A DNA stretch of 64,000 nucleotides from Bradyrhizobium arachidis (GTDB lineage: Bacteria; Pseudomonadota; Alphaproteobacteria; Rhizobiales; Xanthobacteraceae). The stretch spans positions 6,944,001-7,008,000 of the forward strand of contig NZ_CP030050.1 in NCBI RefSeq assembly GCF_015291705.1, written 5' to 3'. The number at the start of each line of letters is the position of its first letter. Position 1 is the first letter of the stretch. The notes under the pieces were generated by a model, which searched no databases, had not been told where the DNA came from, and worked only from the letters and a program-made list of their open reading frames with translations. Shown here piece by piece: positions 1 through 9,276 of this stretch. Made by a program: the position numbers and the translations under genes.

Positions 1-410
1 TGCTTGTCGTAAAGCGCGATGGCAAACATCCCGATGAGGCGCGGCACGACGTTTTCGATGCCCCATTCCGCGCAAGCCTCGAGGATGACCTCAGTATCCG
101 AATGACCTTTGAGCCGACGATTGGTCCGCTCAAGATCGGCCGCAATCTCATTATGGGAGTAGACCTCACCATTGTAGACGATGACGAACCGCCCACACCC
201 CGATGTCATCGGTTGAGCGCCCGTAGGGGTCAGATCACGTATCGCGAGGCGTCGGTGGCCCAAGCCCACGCCTCGCTCGCTGTTGAGCCATGTGCCGCGC
301 GAATCCGGCCCACGATAGGCGAGCCTATCGGTCATTTCGTCGAGGACACCCTGCGACAGAGGCCCCCGGCCGCTCTGCCGAAGTCGCATGAAACCCGCAA
401 TGCCGCACAT
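1..410 (-). CDS. Asparagine synthase (glutamine-hydrolysing), N-terminal part, cut by window edge
   Basis: The reading frame starts at the ATG at 410 and runs off the left edge after about 136 codons. It begins MCGIAGF, so Cys2 is the expected N-terminal nucleophile of a class II glutamine amidotransferase. It continues with RGPDSRG, GHRRLAI, YNGEVY and a late SDTEVILEA motif, the order seen in AsnB-type enzymes. The synthetase half lies outside the window. It sits 82 bp downstream of the winged-helix regulator on the same strand and is probably cotranscribed with it. AsnB-like proteins in polysaccharide loci often amidate sugar carboxyl groups; that role is inferred. A second full-length copy lies at 10369-12207. 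Confidence 0.85.
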   Translation of the reverse strand, partial: MCGIAGFMRLRQSGRGPLSQGVLDEMTDRLAYRGPDSRGTWLNSERGVGLGHRRLAIRDLTPTGAQPMTSGCGRFVIVYNGEVYSHNEIAADLERTNRRLKGHSDTEVILEACAEWGIENVVPRLIGMFAIALYDK

Positions 411-492
411 TACTGCGCCCCTCTCCCCTTCGCTGTAGATACAATCAAATCACTGAAAAAACAGAGCAGTGAGGAACGAGTATTTGACGCAT

Positions 493-1134
493 TCATTGCG
501 CTGCATCTTGACGCTCGTGGAGATTCAAGCCCAGCAAGCTTGGAACCATCACACGGCCTGGTCCGTAAAGGCGCACCGCTTCATCGAAAGCCCGACTGGG
601 ATTAGCCACATCGGTGATCATCACCGCGTCAAAGGGAACGGCAACACGATCGTAGCCGGAAACGACAGGGATCCCAACAAAGCGCGTATCGCCCGCATTC
701 TCGTCGACAACTGCGACGATCGAAACACCGCAATCGACGGCCGAAAGCATGGCGATCTCGGCCAAGTCCGACCTCCCATAAAGCACAAGATTCTGGAAAT
801 GCTGCGCCCCCGCCAATTGCAGGACCTTCGCACAATCAGCCTTGGCCTGACGAAAGAACGAGAAGGAGGACGACAGATACTCCACGGTCAGCCGCGATTT
901 CTCGGCGAAGCCCTTCGGCGTTAGGTAATAGGCGTAGCGACGCGCCGGCGCCTGGCTGACCTTTACGAAGCCCTTCTTAATGCATCGCTTGAGGTAGGCG
1001 TTAACGAGGCCAAGCGCAATGCCAAGCTCCTCCGCAATGCGGCGCTGCGATTGCGCGCCATCATCGACGGAATTAAGCAAGTTCAGGACGATCCTTTCGT
1101 CCTCGCCGCTAGGACCTGGCAACGCGCGATCCAT
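493..1134 (-). CDS. Winged-helix regulator fused to a Rossmann-like domain (polysaccharide locus regulator)
   Basis: This 213-residue protein has an N-terminal winged-helix DNA-binding region at about residues 12-75 (pattern QRRIAEELGIALGLVNAYLKR followed by a basic wing), similar to the MarR-like regulators found in EPS clusters. Residues about 110-200 look like an alpha/beta nucleotide-binding fold: NLVLYGRSDLAEIAML, then VSIVAVVDENAG and FVGIPVVSG. That layout resembles the N-terminal sugar-nucleotide or CoA-binding domain of PglD-type proteins. The ATG at 1134 is preceded by a GAAGGGGG ribosome site. The gene reads into the partial asparagine synthase and has two inverted repeats just upstream, so autoregulation is likely. 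Ligand and targets are unknown. Confidence 0.7.
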   Translation of the reverse strand: MDRALPGPSGEDERIVLNLLNSVDDGAQSQRRIAEELGIALGLVNAYLKRCIKKGFVKVSQAPARRYAYYLTPKGFAEKSRLTVEYLSSSFSFFRQAKADCAKVLQLAGAQHFQNLVLYGRSDLAEIAMLSAVDCGVSIVAVVDENAGDTRFVGIPVVSGYDRVAVPFDAVMITDVANPSRAFDEAVRLYGPGRVMVPSLLGLNLHERQDAAQ

Positions 1135-1166
1135 TGAAACCCCCTTCCGGTCCGGATTGATACCGC

Positions 1167-1208
1167 GTTCACGCCGTGAACGTCAAGCTGGACGTTCATT
1201 GCGTGAAC
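1167..1208. promoter_or_regulatory. Paired inverted-repeat operator upstream of the winged-helix regulator
   Basis: Two copies of a 15-bp palindromic box stand in tandem. The first, GTTCACGCCGTGAAC (1167-1181), is perfect with a 3-bp centre. The second, GTTCATTGCGTGAAC (1194-1208), has one mismatch. Their centres are 27 bp apart. They lie 33-74 bp upstream of the regulator start at 1134, where an operator for this dimeric winged-helix protein would be expected. Binding by this protein is inferred. Confidence 0.55.
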
Positions 1209-1945
1209 AAACCAATTGCTTGATTCTACGTAGAGTATCAGGCTGTTCAATTGATGCAGAGAGCGTCTCAATGCAAATGCTCATATCGTACGGATGAGCT
1301 CGCTCGATGACGCAACCGCGAGCGGGCACCACCACCGAGACGATCGCACTGACGGTATCCGGAAATCACGTTTCCACGCTCCGGAACAGCCCGACGGCAA
1401 ACCGAATGGCGATTACGCGCTTCCCATCGTGCTTCCGCACGCTCCTTGATGGGCGGTCGGCGGATCGGATAGGCGGGTTGATGGTTGGAACTGACGCAGC
1501 TAGAAGCGGTCACATCGAAAGCCATCAGCGCCGTCTGCAGGGCGACAGCATTGTTGCGGCTGGGTAGCACTCTTGGATCGACCAACACGGCACAACAGCC
1601 GCCAATCCGTGTTACCTGCATAGGCATATTCCGCCTGACGATCGCCCTCTCGTCTTTTCCAACGCGCCCGATGCGATCAACGCATCTGCTCGAGATCATC
1701 GGCCCATTGCATCTCATGATGCGGTGCTCGATCAACTTGGTCGCGGCCGCAGCGCTGGCGGCCGGACGTTATCCCGTGTACGGTCAGGGCTGCTCGCGAC
1801 GATTGCAAGGATGCTGATCGGCCTCACCACTCCGCGCGTGCGGACTTGCGGCCCTGAACTGCCCTATCTTCGAGACGAGACAGATTTCTCATGCCGGTCT
1901 CGCCAACCACATCCGGCCGTCCCGCCCCCTGATTCGAACTGACCA
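1209..1945. other. Long intergenic stretch before the first glycosyltransferase; no gene recognised
   Basis: About 740 bp with no convincing coding sequence. The longest open frames on both strands lack family resemblance and have atypical composition. It contains the 10-bp palindrome TCTACGTAGA near 1226 and probably the promoter for the plus-strand glycosyltransferase. It may hold a degraded gene of the polysaccharide locus, but I could not identify one. Confidence 0.4.
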
Positions 1946-3145
1946 ATGATTTCGCAAGAAGCCAAGCTGAAGGGTCGCATCCTCTACATCGTAAACGAGG
2001 ACTGGGCCTTCTTGCTCAATCGCCTCCCGATGGCCCGCGCAGCGCGTGAAGCCGGCCTCGAGGTCCATGTGGCGACCAACGTGAGTAGCGGAGCCGACTC
2101 GATTGAAGCCGAGAACTTTGTCCTCCACCGGATTCCGCTCCAACGCGGTCAGAGGGCGATGCTAACTGCCGCCGCCTCGATTAAAGCGATCCGAGAGGTA
2201 GAACGCGCAATCAAGCCGAGCATCGTGCATCATTCCGGTGTGCAATGCTGCGTCTTTGGCTCGCTGGCTGCCCTCGACCAAACATTCCCTGTCGTCAACG
2301 CGATCACGGGGCTAGGCTATATCTTCTCGTCATCAAGTTCGCAGTCGCGCCTGCTGAAGCGAGCCTTGTCCCGGCTATTGCCTTGGCTGCTCAACCGGGA
2401 TCGCAGCTATACTGTCGTGCAAAACCTCGATGATCGCGAAGCGCTTCTAGCGCTTGGCGCCAAATCCGACCGCATGACATTGATCTCAGGATCTGGCGTG
2501 GACGACGAATCATTGCAGCCGCTTCCTGAGCCGGCAGGTCCCATCACGATTGGTTTCGCAGGTCGGTTGCTGGTCGACAAAGGCATCCGCACGGTTGTTC
2601 GCGCCTATGATTTGATCCGCGATCAAGGACACGACATCAACCTCATCATTGCAGGCAATCCTGACCCAGCCAATCCATCGTCGGTGTCACACGACGAGAT
2701 CGAAGCCTGGATCGCGCGGCCAGGTATCACATGGCTCGGGCACATCGACAACATCGTCTCGTTGTGGCGCGCCGCACATATCGCAGTATTGCCTTCGTAT
2801 CGCGAAGGCCTACCAGGAGCGTTGATGGAAGCGGCCGCGTGCGGCAGACCCCTGATCGCAACGGACACCCCCGGTTGTCGAGAGATCGTGCTTACCGATG
2901 AAACCGGTTTATTGGTGCCTCTTGAGGATTCCGCAGCACTGGCAAGAGCGATTCTCCGGCTTGCTGAATCGCCGGCACTGCGAGCAAGCTTCGGGGCAGC
3001 TGCGAGACGCCTCGTGTCGGAGCGATTCTCTGCAAGAATCATCGGTCGCGCGATCACCCGACTCTATGGCGACATTTTAACGCATGGTGAGATATCGTTA
3101 GCAGATTCGAGCGCACAATCCGATCCGCGCACGACATCTCGCTAA
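1946..3145 (+). CDS. Glycosyltransferase family 4 (GT-B fold)
   Basis: A 399-residue glycosyltransferase. The N-terminal domain starts GRILYIVNEDWAFLLNRLPMA, a pattern common in GT4 enzymes of polysaccharide loci. The C-terminal domain has IGFAGRLLVDKGI near residue 200 and the E-x7-E region EGLPGALMEAAACGRP near residue 287, which binds the nucleotide-sugar donor. It should add one sugar to a lipid-linked repeat unit on the cytoplasmic face of the inner membrane; donor and acceptor cannot be told from sequence. It is transcribed alone, about 670 bp before the polymerase gene, and away from the regulator. Confidence 0.88.
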   Translation: MISQEAKLKGRILYIVNEDWAFLLNRLPMARAAREAGLEVHVATNVSSGADSIEAENFVLHRIPLQRGQRAMLTAAASIKAIREVERAIKPSIVHHSGVQCCVFGSLAALDQTFPVVNAITGLGYIFSSSSSQSRLLKRALSRLLPWLLNRDRSYTVVQNLDDREALLALGAKSDRMTLISGSGVDDESLQPLPEPAGPITIGFAGRLLVDKGIRTVVRAYDLIRDQGHDINLIIAGNPDPANPSSVSHDEIEAWIARPGITWLGHIDNIVSLWRAAHIAVLPSYREGLPGALMEAAACGRPLIATDTPGCREIVLTDETGLLVPLEDSAALARAILRLAESPALRASFGAAARRLVSERFSARIIGRAITRLYGDILTHGEISLADSSAQSDPRTTSR

Positions 3146-3817
3146 TCGCGGCTCGCTGAGCAGCGACGTATGCAGTGCCGACGCCACTGCCATTCTCCGG
3201 ATCATCTGCTAGGTGCCATGCCTAGGGTGCGGCAGCTGAAGGAAAAAGGCCGATCAAACACTTCCGACTCAAACGGACACTTAGGCCGCGATTCCACAAC
3301 TCGCCTCGTTCCATAAGTAGCGACTTGTCAATCTGTTTCCTGGTGTTTACACGACAAGGCAATCGTATTGTAGCAACCGAGAGTTCCCTCGTGAACTAGG
3401 TTGAGCTTATGCGACTCTTGGGCGTCCTCTTAGGACTGGGGACCAGCAACTCGTCGAGGAATAGTTGCGATGACCGGAAATGCCAAGGTGGGCGATGATT
3501 GCACACGAATGCTCCTTTGGGGCGCGTCCGACTGCAACCTGACCCAAAGGCATGATCCATTCGATCGGACCGCGATAGCGGGCCGCGCATCCACGGCATT
3601 CTCCGGACATTTTTGCGGCTGTTACGATGAAGTGATCCTATCGCGCTGGCGACCGCATTAGACCAATGAAAGACGGCAAACGCTTTATGCCAATTGTTGT
3701 TTCTCTGAGCCAACAGGCGCTCGCTCACGACGCAAGCAGGTCGAATTCTCGAACGTCCGAGTCTGCAAACTCCGCCGCGCTCATCTGCCATGGACAATCT
3801 GCATCGCGACGAGCCGC
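3146..3817. other. Intergenic stretch between glycosyltransferase and polymerase; no gene recognised
   Basis: About 670 bp without a supportable gene. A short interrupted palindrome with CTAGG/CCTAG arms lies near 3211-3227. Open frames here overlap on opposite strands and resemble no family that I know. The promoter of the polymerase gene presumably lies in the last part. Confidence 0.4.
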
Positions 3818-5140
3818 ATGAATACGAATGGGACCGCAATGGCAGGCAACATGTCGACCCGCGTGAGCTTGGGCGTACTGATTGGCTTGCATATCGTCGC
3901 CTGCTGCGTCTCGCTCGCCTACCTTAGCCGTGGCTACGCCAGTTACCATATCTACTATGATCCGGCATTGCTCAACGTCGCGATTGCAACGATCGCCTCG
4001 TTTGCCGTTCTCTCCTACCTATTCCTCCTTGCTCCATTCAGCTTCGGCTACTTTCTCGGCTTCTATTTCTATACGATGGTCGTCGGCTATCTGTGGCTAA
4101 ATTGCTTCTCTCGCTTCGAGTACAATCACTGGCTCAGTGGCGTCTCTGCCGTCGCGTCGATGATAGCGTTCCTGGTCCCGTCGCTGTTCGTCACGTCACG
4201 GATCCAGCGAAGGTTCGCGATTAGCGAAGCAACCTTCCAGCGCGCGCCCACATTTATCCTGGCACTCGGTGCAATCACGATCCTGGTCGCGGCAAGCTAT
4301 AGCTTCAAGATGGTCTCACTGGATGAAATGTATGTCTTCCGTGGCAAGATCAACATGCCCTTCCTGCTCATCTACTGCATTGGAGTCGCGTCGAACGCCC
4401 TGCTACCCTTCGCCTTTGCGTGCTTTGTCGAGCGGCGAAGTTACTGGCGAGCTGCCCTAACGCTTGTCCTTTTGCTGCTGTTCTACCCGATCACTCTCAA
4501 CAAGGTCGCGTTTTTCACTCCGGCATGGCTCCTGGCCATGGCCGTGCTCACGCGCTTACTCGACTGTCGGATTACGGTTGTCGTCTCGCTGTTCGTGCCA
4601 CTCGTTGTCGGCGTCGTCCTGTACGCCGCCTTCGGCATGCGCGACACGCGCTATCTCGACATCGTCAATCTTCGAATGATCGCTACGCCTTCCAATGCGA
4701 TGGACATCTACAACGATTTCTTCTTCAATCACCAGCTGACGTCTTTCTGTCAGATTACGTTTGTCAAAGCTCTCGTCTCGTGTCCGTATCCCCGTCAGTT
4801 GGGCGAAATCATGCAGGAGGCATACGCTCTCGGCAATTTCAATGCCTCTCTGTTCGCCACTGAAGGGATCGCTTCGGTCGGCCCGCTGCTGGCGCCGATC
4901 CCGGTTTTTGTTAGCGGGCTTGTAATCGCCCTTGCCAATCGGCTTTCCTCGGGACTGCCTTCCCGCTTCATCCTCGTATCGGGTTCGATCTTTCCCCAGC
5001 TCCTGTTGAATGTCCCATTGACAACGACTCTGCTATCTCACGGCGCAGCCGTTCTTTTCCTACTGTGGTATCTGACGCCGCGCTCGATTTTTGAATCGCA
5101 GAGCGAAAGCCCCCACTGTCGCCATCGACGGCAGACTTGA
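3818..5140 (+). CDS. Wzy-like polysaccharide repeat-unit polymerase (polytopic membrane protein)
   Basis: A 440-residue protein made almost wholly of hydrophobic segments, about ten to twelve by eye, with a periplasmic-type loop around residues 275-335 that carries YLDIVNLR and several Cys, Asn and Phe residues. This layout, beside a flippase and glycosyltransferases, fits an O-antigen or EPS polymerase that joins repeat units in the periplasm. Wzy proteins share little sequence, so the call rests on topology and context. ATG at 3818 is the first start; ATGs at 3842 and 3851 are possible alternatives because the first hydrophobic segment begins only after residue 15. Confidence 0.65.
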   Translation: MNTNGTAMAGNMSTRVSLGVLIGLHIVACCVSLAYLSRGYASYHIYYDPALLNVAIATIASFAVLSYLFLLAPFSFGYFLGFYFYTMVVGYLWLNCFSRFEYNHWLSGVSAVASMIAFLVPSLFVTSRIQRRFAISEATFQRAPTFILALGAITILVAASYSFKMVSLDEMYVFRGKINMPFLLIYCIGVASNALLPFAFACFVERRSYWRAALTLVLLLLFYPITLNKVAFFTPAWLLAMAVLTRLLDCRITVVVSLFVPLVVGVVLYAAFGMRDTRYLDIVNLRMIATPSNAMDIYNDFFFNHQLTSFCQITFVKALVSCPYPRQLGEIMQEAYALGNFNASLFATEGIASVGPLLAPIPVFVSGLVIALANRLSSGLPSRFILVSGSIFPQLLLNVPLTTTLLSHGAAVLFLLWYLTPRSIFESQSESPHCRHRRQT

Positions 5141-5258
5141 AGAGCGCCTCGCATGACCATCAAGCGTTCGATGTTGACTAATCATCGCGCCAAGCGCGAG
5201 CCAATACAGCATCCAGCCCTAGTTTGTCCTACATCCTGACTTTAGAACCGGACACGGC

Positions 5259-5738
5259 ATGTCGAAGCAATTTCAGCGAAGGCTCCTTGTCGCGACCATT
5301 GGTGCGGCGATCCTGTACGTTCCCATCGCGCTCTACCTCGATACATTGCCGCCTTGGCGCGACCCCGATCCGGGAATGATCTCTCCGCCCTTCAAGCATT
5401 TTGGCGGCAATGCCTGGCAATATCTAGCCCTGATCCCTGGGTCGATCTCGGAGAGTGATGATGCACCGAACCGATCTCGACTTGAGATGACCGAAGACGG
5501 TCACCCCCTCGGACCAGCTCATAGCGAGCACGCAAACATCGTCGAGAAGGGCATGGGGCGGTATTCCCATTGGCAGTCGTCTTTGATCTTCTCGACCAGC
5601 GACAACAGCGACCCCAATACCAATGGGCGCGCCTACCGCGTTGTTGATCCAAGCGCTAAAGATCCGTTCGCATCGCTCCGGGCTCGGCATCGTCCAAGTT
5701 TTTTGAGCCGACTGTTTCCATCGCGGTTCGACCACTGA
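5259..5738 (+). CDS. Hypothetical membrane-anchored protein in the polysaccharide locus
   Basis: 159 residues. A basic start (MSKQFQRRLL) leads into one hydrophobic segment at about residues 9-27, so the protein is probably anchored with the rest in the periplasm. The soluble part contains SHWQSSLIFSTSDNSDP and a basic C-terminal tail. I do not recognise the family. It lies 118 bp after the polymerase on the same strand and converges on the glycosyltransferase gene only 13 bp beyond its stop. A role as accessory protein for polymerisation or modification is a guess from position. Confidence 0.55.
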   Translation: MSKQFQRRLLVATIGAAILYVPIALYLDTLPPWRDPDPGMISPPFKHFGGNAWQYLALIPGSISESDDAPNRSRLEMTEDGHPLGPAHSEHANIVEKGMGRYSHWQSSLIFSTSDNSDPNTNGRAYRVVDPSAKDPFASLRARHRPSFLSRLFPSRFDH

Positions 5739-5751
5739 GCCTCTCGGTTCT

Positions 5752-6912
5752 TCAGCCCGCGAGGGTTCGTCGCAACGCGTCCGAAAAACTTGCCGCGAAT
5801 GCGCGGACGCTATCATCCTGATATGGAACAATGCTTCGCACCGGCGCCGCGTTATTCATCTTCGAGACCTCCATCAGGTGGTCGGCCAGCAAGACCGGAT
5901 CATCGATGCCGAAATAGCGGGCGGCACCTGAGCTCTGCTCTCGGTGCACGTCGATATCCGACAGGATCATCGGGACGCCGAACGATTTCGCCTCCTCGAC
6001 GGTTGTGCTCCAACCCTCGAAGCGCGATGGGTTGATCAATGCGGTCGAAGCCCGCAGCAGCGCGTAGACGTGCGGCAACGGGATCACGCCGAGGTGACGG
6101 AAGTGGGTTTCGAGGCCGCGTTTTTTGATCTCGGAATTAATCAGATCATAGTAGCCCGGCTCGCGCCGATCTTCCGTGCTGCCGGACGCGCAAACGAGGA
6201 CGTCGACCCCGCGACCTTTTAGGATCCCCAACGCATCGATGACCAGCTGGTGGTTCTTGTGGCGATAGAACTGGTTGGGCAGATAGAAATAGTTCGGCGG
6301 CAGATGATACGTCGCGATCACTTCCAGCGGGTCCGTTTTCAGGAACGCGTCCGGAGGCCGGGTCGCAAAGCGCACCACGCTGATCCGATTCCTGGCACGC
6401 GGATAGTAAGCCCTGAAATCGCGCAACGCGCTCTCGCTGCTCAGCATGATGGTTCGCCCCGATGCGATCTGAACGCGGAAGCCAATCTCGCGGCGCCAGC
6501 GTGCGGTCGTTGGAAACACCTGCGGCAGGGAACGGTGTTGCAGATCCGGAATCCATGCCACTGTCGGGATCGGCAGCCGCCAGCCGAAGAAGCGTGCCGC
6601 TTCGACGACAACATCGACGCGCGCGGAGTGAAACGCCGCCGCGGCTCCGCGGTCCAGACCAAACCCGAGCGCCGCAGCCAAGCCGGGCTGTCCATCGAAC
6701 GCCTCCGATCGGACGACTTCGACGTCTGATACTGCGGCAAGCTCCGCGAGCTCACTCGCATCGGCACTCTTCCCTGCAAAGACGACCGGAACAAATTCGC
6801 CGGGCAGAAAATGGGCGAGCGCCGCGAACAGATTGCGCTGATAATTGAACCCGCCGGCCCAAATCCGCCGCGAAATGTGACCAAACGCGAACCGCAATGG
6901 GTGGGGCGTCAC
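5752..6912 (-). CDS. Glycosyltransferase family 4
   Basis: 386 residues from the GTG at 6912. This start overlaps the stop of the upstream epimerase gene as GTGA, which points to translational coupling; a longer frame to 6975 would run into that gene. The protein starts TPHPLRFAFGHISRRIWAGG, a donor-independent GT-B pattern. It carries YFYLPNQFYRHKNHQLVIDAL in the middle and an E-x7-E motif, FEGWSTTVEEAKSFG, near residue 302. It is the last gene of the seven-gene minus-strand operon. It probably adds a sugar to the lipid-linked repeat unit; the sugar is unknown. Confidence 0.87.
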   Translation of the reverse strand: MTPHPLRFAFGHISRRIWAGGFNYQRNLFAALAHFLPGEFVPVVFAGKSADASELAELAAVSDVEVVRSEAFDGQPGLAAALGFGLDRGAAAAFHSARVDVVVEAARFFGWRLPIPTVAWIPDLQHRSLPQVFPTTARWRREIGFRVQIASGRTIMLSSESALRDFRAYYPRARNRISVVRFATRPPDAFLKTDPLEVIATYHLPPNYFYLPNQFYRHKNHQLVIDALGILKGRGVDVLVCASGSTEDRREPGYYDLINSEIKKRGLETHFRHLGVIPLPHVYALLRASTALINPSRFEGWSTTVEEAKSFGVPMILSDIDVHREQSSGAARYFGIDDPVLLADHLMEVSKMNNAAPVRSIVPYQDDSVRAFAASFSDALRRTLAG

Positions 6913-7838
6913 GAATGCCGCCCCTTGAACCAGGCCACGTAATCGGCAAGGCCCTGATCGAGCGAAATGCGCCAATCGAACCCGATCTGGCGCAGCATTG
7001 CATCATCCGCCAACAGGCTGATGGGATCTCCGGGCCGGCTTACGCCGGAGTGTCGCACGACGGTGCTGCTGCCCCAGCGCCGGACGAGGGCGGTCGCGAC
7101 GTCGGCGACGCTCGTCCCGCGGCCCGAACCGCCATTGATGACTCGGCAGTTTCCCTGCGACGCCGGTTCCACAACGCTTGCAAGCAGCCTCGCGACATCG
7201 CGAACGTCGGTCCAGTCGCGAATCTCGCTGCCCACACCGCCAAGCGTGAGCACCTGTTCCTTGGCCTGCAACCGCGAGCAGATGTCCCAGAGCAGCTGTT
7301 TGCGCAAATTGGGCCCATAGACCGAGAACAGCCGAACGATCGTGCAGCGGAGACCAAACGATTGCGCGTAGCTTCGGCACAATTGCTCCATCATGAACTT
7401 GTGCTGCCCATAGGGCGACATCGGAGTTGCGATGGCGCTTTCGGCGATCGGGCCGACATGGTCGGCCCCATAGACCGCCGCACTCGACGCCGCGATCACG
7501 GCGCAGTCTCGTGCTGATCCGCGCAGCCATTCGAGCAGCCGTGCGGTGCTCGCGACCGTCCGCGAGAAATCCTCGAACGGGCGTTCGATGGAGATGCCGA
7601 CCGATGATCCGCCGGCCAGATGATAGACGTGCGTCGGCAGCCCGTGCGCAGCCGCAAGCGCGTTGAGATTGGCCGCATCGATCTCACCGTTGATCCAGCT
7701 CTGCAAGCCAAGCCGTCGGGCTTCCGTTGCGTCAAGCGCACCGTGTCCGACGCCATGCACGGCATGGCCTGCGCCCGCCAACTGATGCACGAGGTGGCGG
7801 CCGATGAACCCGTTCGCGCCTGTAATCCAGACGATCAT
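6909..7838 (-). CDS. NAD-dependent epimerase/dehydratase (extended SDR)
   Basis: 309 residues. The N-terminal glycine motif TGANGFIG (residues 6-13) binds NAD(P), and the catalytic pair is Tyr143 and Lys147 in YGQHK with a Ser at about 118-119, as in extended short-chain dehydrogenases acting on nucleotide sugars. It may make an activated sugar for the glycosyltransferases, as a 4-epimerase, dehydratase or reductase; which one cannot be decided. It overlaps the downstream glycosyltransferase by 4 bp and lies 15 bp after the acetyltransferase, inside the minus-strand operon. Confidence 0.88.
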   Translation of the reverse strand: MIVWITGANGFIGRHLVHQLAGAGHAVHGVGHGALDATEARRLGLQSWINGEIDAANLNALAAAHGLPTHVYHLAGGSSVGISIERPFEDFSRTVASTARLLEWLRGSARDCAVIAASSAAVYGADHVGPIAESAIATPMSPYGQHKFMMEQLCRSYAQSFGLRCTIVRLFSVYGPNLRKQLLWDICSRLQAKEQVLTLGGVGSEIRDWTDVRDVARLLASVVEPASQGNCRVINGGSGRGTSVADVATALVRRWGSSTVVRHSGVSRPGDPISLLADDAMLRQIGFDWRISLDQGLADYVAWFKGRHS

Positions 7839-7853
7839 GGTGACCTAACCAAA

Positions 7854-8417
7854 CTAAGTTTCACGGACTGACCTTACAATTCGCGCGGGGTTTCCGGCGA
7901 CAATCGTGTCCTCGGCGACGTCACCGGTGACGACCGAACCAGCCGCCACAATCGCGCGGGCGCCGATCTGAACTCCTCGCATCAGGAAAACCCCGGCCCC
8001 GATCCAGGCATCGTCGTTGATCTCGACAGGACGCTCATCGAGATTCAGTTGGCGCGGATGACCTTTGGTAAACATCTCCTGGATTTGCCGGTGGCGCGCC
8101 ACGTGGTCCACCGGATGGGTCAGATTGTCGAAGACGTTCACATCGTGCGCGATCAACACCCGGTCTCCAATGCGCACCGACCCGGCGGACCATATTCGGG
8201 AATTCTCCCCGACATAACACCACGAACCGATTTCGATCCGCCCGCCATGGGCAAACGTCAAAAGCTCACCGCGGATAACGCTGTTCTCACCGATGACGAT
8301 GCAATCACAGTCACCTCGAATATTACGAATGCGTGCAGTCGGCATCAGCCTGGCGTGGGGCCCAAGACGACAAGTTGCGCGTCCCAGCATCCTTTGCAGC
8401 CAGTAGTCCAGATTCAT
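7854..8417 (-). CDS. Left-handed beta-helix O-acyltransferase (hexapeptide repeat)
   Basis: 187 residues. Imperfect hexapeptide repeats run through most of the protein and end with the block IGAGVFLMRGVQIGARAIVA and VAGNPARIV, typical of maltose/galactoside O-acetyltransferase relatives. A likely catalytic His lies in FDNLTHPVDH near residues 96-105. It should transfer an acetyl or similar acyl group from CoA to a sugar of the repeat unit. Its start ATG overlaps the stop of the upstream methyltransferase (ATGA, 8414-8417), so the two are translationally coupled. Confidence 0.87.
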   Translation of the reverse strand: MNLDYWLQRMLGRATCRLGPHARLMPTARIRNIRGDCDCIVIGENSVIRGELLTFAHGGRIEIGSWCYVGENSRIWSAGSVRIGDRVLIAHDVNVFDNLTHPVDHVARHRQIQEMFTKGHPRQLNLDERPVEINDDAWIGAGVFLMRGVQIGARAIVAAGSVVTGDVAEDTIVAGNPARIVRSVRET

Positions 8418-9268
8418 CTGATCAACTCGATGCAGGCAATGGCGCGTGCGCAGCCAGCCTTGTCGTCGAGCCGGCCGCGCCCGCTATGCGGATCAAAAGC
8501 AGTCGCATTCGCAACGTCAGCCTCCGTTACTCGGCGCCAGCCCGTCTTCTCGTAGCCGAAGAATTCGAGCTCGTAGGATGAGGGCGCAAAAGCGTCGATC
8601 AGGGCCTGGATCATGCCCCGGTCGAAAACCTGAAACCAGTCGAAATTCTCATATCGCCCATATGGCACCGTGATCAGGCAACGTCCGCCAGGAGCGATGA
8701 TCCGCCGAAACTCCCGCATCGCATCGGCAAAGCCATCCGTGTTGTCTTCTGATTTAGCCGGATCATCGGTGTAGAGCATTGTGTTGTCCAGCCCGACATG
8801 CTCCAGAGTGGATATGCTTATGATGGTGTCGAAGGAGCCGTCCTCGAACCTCGTCTTGCGAAAATCCCCGAATACGTAGGAGTAGCCCTGATACCAGTAG
8901 CACCGCTTTTCCGGCGCCAACGTCATGATCGTGAGGTCTGCCTTGCGCAGCGGTTCGCGGCCGAGAATGTACTCGTGATTCAATGTCGATCCCGCATCAA
9001 GCATTCGACCCAGCTGGACACCATCGCGGCGCAACCGATCGAACAACCATGGATATTCGACGACCCTCTCATCGATGCCGATGCCAAATGCCTCCGACAG
9101 GGGGCGCCCCCGTCGGACTGCGGCCGCGTCGATCGCTATCCGAATGGCGCTCTTCTTGCGTGTAAAATAACCAACTGACCACGGGCGACGTCCTCTCGCA
9201 AAGTAGATAGGCAATGCAAGCGCGTCAGCCATCTCCTTAATTCTGAAAACTACACCGTCGACGTGCAT
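8414..9268 (-). CDS. Class I SAM-dependent methyltransferase
   Basis: 284 residues. Motif I for S-adenosylmethionine binding appears as LGRMLDAGST near residue 87, followed by ISISTLEHVGL and the later PGGRCLITVPYG, the order of Methyltransf_11-type enzymes. The first 60 residues form a helical lead that is not typical of the family core. It probably methylates a sugar of the polysaccharide repeat unit. It lies 8 bp downstream of the CgeB-like glycosyltransferase in the operon and is coupled by a 4-bp overlap with the acetyltransferase. Confidence 0.82.
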   Translation of the reverse strand: MHVDGVVFRIKEMADALALPIYFARGRRPWSVGYFTRKKSAIRIAIDAAAVRRGRPLSEAFGIGIDERVVEYPWLFDRLRRDGVQLGRMLDAGSTLNHEYILGREPLRKADLTIMTLAPEKRCYWYQGYSYVFGDFRKTRFEDGSFDTIISISTLEHVGLDNTMLYTDDPAKSEDNTDGFADAMREFRRIIAPGGRCLITVPYGRYENFDWFQVFDRGMIQALIDAFAPSSYELEFFGYEKTGWRRVTEADVANATAFDPHSGRGRLDDKAGCARAIACIELIR

Positions 9269-9276
9269 GCCTGCTC

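Noticed and set aside
1268..1735. A 155-codon minus-strand frame before the first glycosyltransferase
   Set aside because: No family likeness; a competing plus-strand frame of similar length is equally weak.
3396..3839. A 147-codon minus-strand frame between glycosyltransferase and polymerase
   Set aside because: Atypical composition and overlap with the polymerase start; no motif.
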